Source: Ignavibacteriales bacterium (GTDB lineage Bacteria; Bacteroidota; Ignavibacteria; Ignavibacteriales; Ignavibacteriaceae). Taken from it: DNA of 5,270 bases. The position numbers and the translations under genes were made by a program. The stretch covers positions 1 to 5,270 of the forward strand of contig JAGUXE010000326.1 in the NCBI GenBank assembly GCA_020061995.1, in the 5' to 3' direction. The notes beneath the pieces were generated by a model. It saw only the letters and a program-made list of their open reading frames with translations. It did not search any database and had not been told where the DNA came from. Shown here in pieces: positions 1 to 5,270 of this stretch; position 1 is the first letter of the stretch; each line of letters opens with the position of its first letter.

Positions 1-188
1 ACATAAATAGTATCACCAAAACTGCTTATGTTTATGCACTTCTGAATGCTGTCGCTTGCAGTAGCCCAGCTTGTGTATGGTGGCTGTGCACTTCCGTTTT
101 TGCTTACGTATCGGATTTCTGAGTGGAGGGGAAGTGTTATCAATAGGATGAGTAGATATCCTATTTTTTTTGGCATGTTTTGCATCAT
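1..188 (-). CDS. Secreted right-handed beta-helix (DUF1565-like) protein, N-terminal fragment
   Basis: A minus-strand frame opens at ATG (186-188) and stays open for 62 complete codons to the left edge, where the gene is cut. The product begins with a signal peptide and continues 'EIRYVSKNGSAQPPYTSWA', then 'SIQKCINISSFGDTIYV'. This is the typical first turn of secreted pectin-lyase-fold proteins: a 'YVSKNG' strand, a 'PPYTSWATA' loop, 'SIQ' helix, then 'GDTIYV'. In the family these are parallel beta-helix proteins that are often polysaccharide-binding or lyase-like, but the fragment does not show an active site. Alternative starts are the next codon (ATG 183-185) and ATG at 174-176, which would give a shorter 'MPKKIGY' start. 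A purine-rich AAAGAAAG (192-199) lies just upstream; no strong Shine-Dalgarno is seen, which is normal for Bacteroidota relatives. It lies 137 nt downstream of the giant gene, across a terminator-like hairpin, so separate transcription is likely. Confidence 0.85.
   Translation of the reverse strand, partial: MMQNMPKKIGYLLILLITLPLHSEIRYVSKNGSAQPPYTSWATASDSIQKCINISSFGDTIY
120..188 (-). other. Predicted Sec signal peptide of the beta-helix protein
   Basis: Residues 1-23 show a basic n-region (PKK), a hydrophobic core (IGYLLILLITLPL) and a probable signal peptidase I site after 'LHS', just before 'EIRYVSKNG'. No cysteine follows the core, so it is not a lipoprotein signal. The cleavage position is an estimate. 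Confidence 0.75.
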
Positions 189-256
189 CACTTTCTTTGA
201 ATTTTGAAAGTTGTTTAACTCAACTTAATGAATTCGTTCCGAATCTAAACTGAGTG

Positions 257-278
257 TAATTTTAAAGATTAATTTTAA
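257..278. repeat. 9-nt direct repeat TAATTTTAA, 13-nt pitch
   Basis: TAATTTTAA occurs at 257-265 and again at 270-278, just beyond the terminator hairpin and about 70-90 nt upstream of the next gene's start. It could be part of a promoter region or a protein-binding site for the downstream gene. It could equally be chance, because the whole gap is very AT-rich. The repeat itself is certain; the function is unknown. Confidence 0.3.
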
Positions 279-285
279 GGATATA

Positions 286-312
286 CCCCCGAAGTCTGTA
301 AAACTTCGGAGG
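286..312 (-). terminator. Hairpin, probable terminator of the giant gene
   Basis: On the minus strand, CCTCCGAAGT pairs with ACTTCGGGGG across a 7-nt loop (plus-strand 296-302). This gives a 10-bp stem with one G-U pair. It starts 13 nt after the TAG stop, the usual place for an intrinsic terminator. The sequence after the stem is TATATCCTTAAAATT, which is AT-rich but lacks an uninterrupted T run, so termination may be partial or factor-assisted. On the plus strand no gene leads into it, so it most likely serves the minus strand only. Confidence 0.65.
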
Positions 313-325
313 TTATCAGTAATCT

Positions 326-3300
326 CTACTTCATCAATACCATCTTTTTAATATCACGGAATTCCCCGCTTCTGATTACGAGTAAATAAACACCACTCGC
401 ATTACTACCGGAACTCCACCTAGTCTTATATTGTCCGGCTAAAGTAAACCCTGATTGAATAACTTCAACTTCTCTACCAAGTACATCGTAAACAATAATT
501 GATAAATCACCATCTGCCGGCAAAGAGTATGATATGTTAGTTTCAGGATTAAAAGGATTCGGATAATTCTGTTCAACTTTAAATTCTGTGGGGACAATAT
601 TTGTTCCCTTATAATCAGGATCATAACCAATTTTAAAATTACCAAGGATATTTACATGTGCTCTGACATTTTTAGTTGATGTAAATACTTGACTTCTTAA
701 AGGTTGCCACTTCATCCCTCCTTCAGACTCAATTGTTTGATAAATGAAAATCTTTCCTTCATCTTCAAATGTGAAATCGGAATAATCAAATTCAAGTATT
801 AAAGACTTTTCAAGTTCTTTTATCGGGCTAAATTGATAATAAATCTCATTAATTTCATCACCATCTTCACTTATTACTCTAGCTTTTTCTTGTGATGCGA
901 TAAAGAAAGTTGTTTCATTTAATTCATTTCCATTTATTAGCAATCGGCTCTTATTGTCAAGTGATGATATTATTGCAGATTTACCGGGCACAACTTGTTC
1001 AATGTTAAATACCCTGGTTGTGTCATTTTCAATCCCTTGAATAGTTTTTATGTTCACAAGCATCGTATGTGTTCCGCTGGATTCAAATTTTACGGAGCCA
1101 TTGTATGAGAATCTATTACTTCCTGTAGGTGCCATTTCGACCACTGAAGTATTAGTGGGACCGAATACCTGAACAAACGGTACTTCTGACAATAGAGTAT
1201 CTGATATAACAACTACTTCTGCATAGCGAGTTAGTACCGGATTCTGGAAAATCGTTGTATACACTACCGGTTTAGAAATAAAGATTGTGAAATAACCGGA
1301 TGAGACTGTAAATATATTATTTCTTTCAGCATCAGTTAATTTAATTAAACATGAAACAGAAGGGGTATTCGGTACAGTCCATTCATACTTCTTTATTCCC
1401 GATGCGAATGACTGTATATTTGATGCAACTGGTAACCATTCATCCCCCTCATTAGTGGAATACGCAATATTCACCATATTGACATCATTACTTTCCCATT
1501 GTATAGTCTTTTTGATTCCTACTTTAATCAATTCATCAGTAACCGGACTTAGTAGAGTGATACCGGGTCTATAAATCTTAAATAAACCACTTGTATCTCC
1601 AAACGCCGGATCGATTCCATCAATAACTCTTAATAGTACATTTGCAGAAGGAGTGTTTGGAATATTCCAACTAAAAGTCGATGGTGTAGCAGAAACTGAA
1701 TCATCAATGGTTAACCAATTTAGACCATTGTTTGTTGTATATTCAATTTTTATCCAGTCAACATAATCTGAATTCCATGTAACCGGATAATTCTTTTCAG
1801 TTTCCCAATTTTCATTTCCCGCCGGAGTAATTAATGTAATCTCCGGTTTTGCGACCGTAAATTGAACATCTGAGGTGTCACCGACTGCCAGATTATTATC
1901 CGCTAATATTCTGATTTTACATTGTGTTGAAGTTAATGCAGGTACAGTCCATGCATATTGTCCTGAATCTGCGGGTTGACTCTGTTTAATAGTAAACCAT
2001 GAAGCGCCGTTATTAGTTGAGAAATCAACTCTGACTAATTGCACATCGTTGCTTGTCCACCGAATAGCCTCCTGACTTCCCGAACGCCATACGACCGCGG
2101 TATTTGGATTTGTTAAAACTAAAGATGGTTTGTAAATTGTAAAAACAGCGTCAGTGGTATCACCTCTATCACGATTTGTAAAATCAAGTATCCTTATTTT
2201 ACATTCGTCAGAGGATACCGATGGGACAATCCAGTTGTAAATCTCCTGATTTCCCGGAACGAGAGAGTCAACATTTACCCATGTGGTTCCATTGTTAGTA
2301 CTATATTGAATAATTACGAAAGTAAAATCTGATTGAATTGAACCATCTCCACTGACTCCGCTTTTATCAATTGTAAATTCATTATCATCAGCGATGTTAC
2401 TTTTTGTGATTCCCCTTCCAATTTGTTCTGTAGGTATTCTGACATTCCATTTTATATCTTTTGATGAACCTGCACGCAACGACTCGCCACCATTTGGAGC
2501 CAGTATTGTCAATACCGGTTCATAAACTGTAAACTTGAATGGAGAAGTATATTCACTGTATGATGAACCGTTTACACTCCTAACACGCCAATAATAAGTA
2601 GAATTATTTGTCAATGGACCAATACCTACAGTTGTTCCTGAAACTGTAGTATCTACAATAACGTTGGAAAATGAAGATGTAGCAGCAATTTGAAGTTTAT
2701 ATTGATTCGCACTGTTAGCTGAATTCCATCTAAAAGTAACATTTCGAGCAAGATCAACAGAATTATTTACCGGCGAAATTAATGTTGTTGCTGGAAGTAA
2801 TGTCGAGAATGAATATCTAGGGCTATATTCACCCGGTGAATTAATATTAACTGCACGAACTCTCCAATAATACGTGGTAAAATAATTCAATGGTCCCAAC
2901 GTATAAGATGTATCAGTTAATACATCATTACTGTCAACCAACTGAGTAAATGCTGTATCACGCGCTACTCTTAATTCATATCTCTCAGCTCTTGCTGACT
3001 TTAACCAAGTAAGGGTAACTAATAAATTTTGATTTATTGAAATATCTACCGGACTTACTAACAAAACAGGATCAGGTTTCTGAATAATCGTTGTAAATTT
3101 TCTCCAAAAGCTAAAATTACTCCATCCTGCTTCATTCTCAGCACGAACCCTCCAGTAGAAAGTAGTAAGATGTTGAAGTCCACTTACAATTTTAAAAGTA
3201 TCAACCAAAGATGTATCTCTAATAAAAAACTCCGATGAAGATGTATCCTTTTTCATTTCAAACCAATATCTTCCGATACTTCTTTGTTCAGTAGCTTTAA

Positions 3301-5270
3301 ACCACTTAAACAAAAGATTATCAACCGGTTGATTAACTGTGTTGGCAGCCGGGAGTGATAAAGTAACCGTATTAGGAGTTCCAATTGTTTTGAATTTAAA
3401 TATTGGAGAATATGAACTTGTTCCTCCAACATTTATAGCTCTGACTCTCCAATAATAGAATTGGAGATGTTGAAGCGTATTAGGTAGAACCACCGATGTA
3501 TCAGTTAAAGTTGAGTCATTAAAATCTGTTGTCCTAAAGAGTTCATCAGTAGATACTTGCATATGATATCTCTCTGTTCTTACAGCGCTTCTCCAAATAA
3601 TGGTTACAGGCTGGGTAATTCCGACAGCAATAGTATCAACCGAACCGGGTGAATATTGTACCGGAACGGCAGGTGGAAGAATAATTGTAGTGAATTTTCG
3701 CCAACTGCTGAAAACTCCCCACCCGATTTCATTTTGTGCTTTGACACGCCAAAAATAGTTGGTAAGATTCACTAATCCCGAAACAGTTTTTATCGTATCA
3801 GTTACTGAAGTATCTCTTATCAATCCCGTTTGCAAAATCGAATCTCTCACTAACTCGAACCAATATGTAGAAACGGTTTTTTGGTCAGTTCCCTTTAACC
3901 AATCAAATGTTACTGAGACCGGGATATTAATGCTATTTGCTTCCGGATAATTCAAGGTAACCGGGTAAGGAACACCTAATGTTCTGAAGGAATAGTGAGA
4001 TGAAAAATCACTTTTTCCTCCAATGTTTACGGCTCGAACTCTCCAGTAATAAGTTGACAAATCTTCCAAACTACTATCTGAAATTTGAAGTGCAACTATT
4101 CCCGTATCCTCGACAGCAATTTGATTGAAAAGAGAATCGCTCGCAATTTGGAAATGATAATATTCTGCCCTCTCAGCTGATCCCCAATTAAAACTAATTG
4201 GTTGGATTAACCCATCTGTGCTGTCAGCGGGAGAAATAAGTACTGGAGTTACAGGTCGTTCTATAATCGTTGTGAATTTATTCCAACCGCTAAAATCTCC
4301 CCAGCCGGCTTCGTTCTTAGCTTTAACCCGCCAAAAGTGAGGAGTTAAATAATTCATATCTTGAACAAATTTGGTCGTATCTGTTAAAGAAGAATCCTGC
4401 ACCACGAACAAACCGGAGGTTGTATCAGTCGAAAGTTCGAACCAATAATTACTGACAGTTTTGGAAAGTTGATCAACAGCTTTTGTCCAAAGAAAGGTTT
4501 GATTTATATTTTGATGAATTGAGGTATCCACCGGCCAAACAAGACTAACTACTGTCGGAACACCTAAAGTTCTATATGTAAATATTTCTGAATAGTCACC
4601 GATACCACCTATGTTTTTACCACGTACTCTCCAATAATAATTAGTTAAATTTTGAAGAATCGGAAGTGTATGATTTAATTCTATAATAGTTGTATCAGTG
4701 TACACAACTGACGTAAACAATGAATCTGACGCAACTTCAAGTTCATATTTTTCAGCTCTATCAGAAATCAACCATGAAACATTTGTTGGTTGCACAATAC
4801 CTATGCTGTTATTTACAGGTTGTGATAAAACTATTTGTTCAGGTTTTTCGATTATAGTTCTGAATATAAACCAATTTGTAAATTCACTCCATCCGGCTTC
4901 ATTCTTCGATTTTACCCGCCAATAATAATTTGTAAAATAATCCAATCCTGCCACTGAAGTGACTGTATCCGTTATTGTCGAATCATTTGAAACAAAAACA
5001 TTAGATGAAGTATCTGATGTAAGTTGAAACCAATAGTTACTTACCGTTTTTAAAATCTGATCCTCTGAGCGTGTCCAAACAAAATCGACATTCAACAGAA
5101 CATGAATTGAATCGTTTTTCGGGATTAACAATTCTACTGTTGTTGGAACTCCTATTGTTCTGAAATTTCTGACTTCCGAATTATCACTCATTCCTCCAAT
5201 ATTTTTGCCTCTTACGCGCCAATAATAAGTTGTTAAGTTTGATAATTCAGGTAATATTCTGGATGTGTCG
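326..5270 (-). CDS. Giant T9SS-secreted multi-repeat surface protein (5' end beyond window)
   Basis: The frame is open from the right edge to a TAG stop at 326-328 and gives at least 1647 residues. Residues here are numbered from the Met codon at 5191; another 26 in-frame residues lie upstream in the window. Order: end of a fibronectin-III-like module (to 13), four A/B module pairs (14-798), one divergent module (799-892), four PNGGE/'STNNG..W' beta-sandwich modules (893-1308), two probable beta-sandwich linkers (1309-1400 and about 1401-1530), and a T9SS type A sorting domain (1533-1621). The Met at 5191 is not the start, because the preceding codons complete a normal 'LTTYYWRVRGKNIGG' strand. 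By family knowledge, such proteins cross the inner membrane by Sec and the outer membrane by T9SS, then are released or anchored to the surface. The visible part has no enzyme motif, so an adhesive or structural role is inferred; a catalytic domain could lie upstream. Only three cysteines are present. A hairpin follows the stop. Confidence 0.95.
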   Translation of the reverse strand, partial: DTSRILPELSNLTTYYWRVRGKNIGGMSDNSEVRNFRTIGVPTTVELLIPKNDSIHVLLNVDFVWTRSEDQILKTVSNYWFQLTSDTSSNVFVSNDSTITDTVTSVAGLDYFTNYYWRVKSKNEAGWSEFTNWFIFRTIIEKPEQIVLSQPVNNSIGIVQPTNVSWLISDRAEKYELEVASDSLFTSVVYTDTTIIELNHTLPILQNLTNYYWRVRGKNIGGIGDYSEIFTYRTLGVPTVVSLVWPVDTSIHQNINQTFLWTKAVDQLSKTVSNYWFELSTDTTSGLFVVQDSSLTDTTKFVQDMNYLTPHFWRVKAKNEAGWGDFSGWNKFTTIIERPVTPVLISPADSTDGLIQPISFNWGSAERAEYYHFQIASDSLFNQIAVEDTGIVALQISDSSLEDLSTYYWRVRAVNIGGKSDFSSHYSFRTLGVPYPVTLNYPEANSINIPVSVTFDWLKGTDQKTVSTYWFELVRDSILQTGLIRDTSVTDTIKTVSGLVNLTNYFWRVKAQNEIGWGVFSSWRKFTTIILPPAVPVQYSPGSVDTIAVGITQPVTIIWRSAVRTERYHMQVSTDELFRTTDFNDSTLTDTSVVLPNTLQHLQFYYWRVRAINVGGTSSYSPIFKFKTIGTPNTVTLSLPAANTVNQPVDNLLFKWFKATEQRSIGRYWFEMKKDTSSSEFFIRDTSLVDTFKIVSGLQHLTTFYWRVRAENEAGWSNFSFWRKFTTIIQKPDPVLLVSPVDISINQNLLVTLTWLKSARAERYELRVARDTAFTQLVDSNDVLTDTSYTLGPLNYFTTYYWRVRAVNINSPGEYSPRYSFSTLLPATTLISPVNNSVDLARNVTFRWNSANSANQYKLQIAATSSFSNVIVDTTVSGTTVGIGPLTNNSTYYWRVRSVNGSSYSEYTSPFKFTVYEPVLTILAPNGGESLRAGSSKDIKWNVRIPTEQIGRGITKSNIADDNEFTIDKSGVSGDGSIQSDFTFVIIQYSTNNGTTWVNVDSLVPGNQEIYNWIVPSVSSDECKIRILDFTNRDRGDTTDAVFTIYKPSLVLTNPNTAVVWRSGSQEAIRWTSNDVQLVRVDFSTNNGASWFTIKQSQPADSGQYAWTVPALTSTQCKIRILADNNLAVGDTSDVQFTVAKPEITLITPAGNENWETEKNYPVTWNSDYVDWIKIEYTTNNGLNWLTIDDSVSATPSTFSWNIPNTPSANVLLRVIDGIDPAFGDTSGLFKIYRPGITLLSPVTDELIKVGIKKTIQWESNDVNMVNIAYSTNEGDEWLPVASNIQSFASGIKKYEWTVPNTPSVSCLIKLTDAERNNIFTVSSGYFTIFISKPVVYTTIFQNPVLTRYAEVVVISDTLLSEVPFVQVFGPTNTSVVEMAPTGSNRFSYNGSVKFESSGTHTMLVNIKTIQGIENDTTRVFNIEQVVPGKSAIISSLDNKSRLLINGNELNETTFFIASQEKARVISEDGDEINEIYYQFSPIKELEKSLILEFDYSDFTFEDEGKIFIYQTIESEGGMKWQPLRSQVFTSTKNVRAHVNILGNFKIGYDPDYKGTNIVPTEFKVEQNYPNPFNPETNISYSLPADGDLSIIVYDVLGREVEVIQSGFTLAGQYKTRWSSGSNASGVYLLVIRSGEFRDIKKMVLMK
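329..595 (-). other. C-terminal T9SS type A sorting domain
   Basis: Residues 1533-1621 have the full layout of the Por/type IX secretion sorting domain (TIGR04183 style). They show 'QNYPNPFNPET' near 1541-1551, a hydrophobic strand ending in 'YSLP', 'VYDVLGREVEVI', an 'LAGQY' turn, 'SGVYLLVIRSG', and the terminal basic-hydrophobic 'KKMVLMK'. In the family this beta-sandwich is recognised by the outer-membrane T9SS translocon and is usually removed, with the cargo released or attached to surface lipopolysaccharide. The 'NYPNPFNP' box and 'GREV' are especially typical of Ignavibacteriota, Chlorobi-related and Calditrichota proteins, and are the strongest taxonomic clue here. The domain is complete and shows no defect. 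Confidence 0.95.
596..1267 (-). other. Two probable beta-sandwich linker domains before the sorting domain
   Basis: Residues 1309-1532 contain no copy of either repeat family. The first part (1309-1400, about 992-1267) begins 'FQNPVLTRYAEV', has a 'V.V.G' strand, and ends with 'SGTHTMLVNIKTIQG' and 'TRVFNIE'. This is the layout of an Ig-like domain found near the C-terminus of many Ignavibacteria exoproteins. The second part (1401 to about 1530, about 602-991) is rich in acidic residues and hydrophobic strands and closes with 'MKWQPLRSQVF' and 'VRAHVNILGNFKIGYD'. That closing pattern (Trp, strand, 'V.A.V..LG.F') recurs just upstream of sorting domains in this group, by recollection and not by search. 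No catalytic residues are recognisable. The internal boundaries are approximate. Confidence 0.6.
1268..2515 (-). repeat. Four PNGGE-type Ser/Thr-rich beta-sandwich modules
   Basis: Four consecutive modules: D1 2126-2515 (residues 893-1022), D2 1844-2125 (1023-1116), D3 1565-1843 (1117-1209), D4 1268-1564 (1210-1308). Shared pattern: an opening 'L..P' strand, a Gly- or Lys-rich turn, '(I/V).W.S', a 'Y(S/T)TN(N/E)G..W' strand-turn, '(Y/F).W.(V/I)P', then '(C/V)..(R/K)(I/V/L)..' and a final '(D/S)(T/S)...F.I...P' strand. D1 has the classic 'PNGGES' opening; the other three have drifted. They resemble the Ser/Thr-rich Kre9/KNH-like modules (Pfam PF10342 style) common in secreted Ignavibacteria and Bacteroidota proteins. 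A role as stalk or spacer is inferred. D1 carries about 36 extra residues; D2 to D4 are 93-99 residues long. Confidence 0.8.
2516..5270 (-). repeat. Array of fibronectin III-like modules in alternating A/B pairs
   Basis: Nine complete modules plus the end of a tenth, each 94-100 residues. A modules: 4853-5152, 4265-4564, 3683-3976, 3086-3382. B modules: 4565-4852, 3977-4264, 3383-3682, 2798-3085. A divergent ninth module is at 2516-2797. All carry a 'Y(Y/F)WRV(R/K)' strand (HFWRVK in A2) followed by an Asn-containing loop and end in an 'F(R/T/K)T' strand. A modules have a longer loop after the first Trp, then 'YWFEL', and a 'NE(A/I)GW' loop; they exit through 'TTII..P'. B modules have 'RAE.Y' or 'RTERY', a 'N(I/V)GG' loop in most copies (NINSPG in B4), and mostly exit through 'T(I/L)G(V/T)P'. 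The pair repeats every 588, 588 and 594 nt. The fold call rests on module length and the conserved Trp/Tyr pattern; a related beta-sandwich family is possible. Confidence 0.88.

Noticed and set aside
46..207. 53-codon plus-strand open frame beginning ATG at 46
   Set aside because: It is antisense to the beta-helix gene, whose signal peptide and family motifs are clear. Its hydrophobic look comes from reading the reverse of that region.
207..227. Weak hairpin AAGTTG-TTTAACT-CAACTT upstream of the beta-helix gene
   Set aside because: The stem is only 6 bp and AT-rich, and there is no known regulatory element of this form, so it may be chance. No operator or riboswitch is claimed.
189..285. Possible promoter for the beta-helix gene
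   Set aside because: I looked for a Bacteroidota-type TTTG/TAnnTTTG pair and a sigma70-like pair. Only TAGATTCG (a one-base miss to the -7 box) appeared, with no matching upstream box, so no promoter is called.
439..645. Minus-strand open frame of 68 codons in another frame
   Set aside because: It lies wholly inside the coding sequence of the T9SS domain and preceding linker, and its product has a low-complexity Ile/Leu composition with no family motif.
3759..3950. Plus-strand open frame of 63 codons
   Set aside because: It is antisense to fibronectin-like module A3, with no recognisable product or ribosome binding site.
4698..4925. Plus-strand open frame of 75 codons
   Set aside because: It is antisense to modules A1/B1 and has no domain, signal or context supporting a gene.
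2516..5270. CRISPR array or DNA-level satellite explanation for the regular 588-nt spacing
   Set aside because: The periodicity is in the encoded protein modules. There are no short identical DNA repeats separated by unique spacers.

Overview
The window reads as part of a chromosome from an AT-rich bacterium of the Bacteroidota/Chlorobi/Ignavibacteriota group, most likely Ignavibacteriota or a close relative. This rests on a C-terminal type IX secretion (T9SS) sorting domain of the 'QNYPNPFNPET...SLP...VYDVLGREV...GVY' kind, and on arrays of 'YYWRVRA.N' fibronectin-like and 'PNGGE...YSTNNG..W' beta-sandwich modules that are typical of large secreted proteins in that group. The assignment is from recognition of family style, not from a search.

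Both genes lie on the minus strand, so the window reads from right to left. Positions 326-5270 are one open frame that enters from beyond the right edge and stops at TAG (326-328). It encodes at least 1647 residues of a giant extracellular or cell-surface protein. In N-to-C order it shows the end of one fibronectin-like module, eight modules in four alternating A/B pairs (about 196 residues per pair), one further divergent module, four PNGGE-type Ser/Thr-rich beta-sandwich modules, two probable beta-sandwich linker domains, and the T9SS sorting domain. No catalytic domain is visible in this part. The first methionine of the frame (5191) lies inside a repeat module and is not the real start.

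Positions 189-325 are a short intergenic gap. It holds a 10-bp GC-rich hairpin (286-312), probably the terminator of the giant gene, followed by an AT-rich stretch with a 9-nt direct repeat and a weak second hairpin. From 188 leftwards a second minus-strand gene begins: a signal peptide followed by the start of a secreted right-handed beta-helix (pectin-lyase-like, DUF1565-like) protein. It is cut by the left edge after 62 complete codons.

The two genes are neighbours in the same orientation, and both products are predicted to be exported. The likely theme is secreted, repeat-rich surface proteins using the Sec plus T9SS route. That the second protein also carries a T9SS tail is an inference, because its C-terminus is outside the window. 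I see no RNA gene, mobile element, CRISPR array or defence system, and nothing here amounts to an undescribed multi-gene system.
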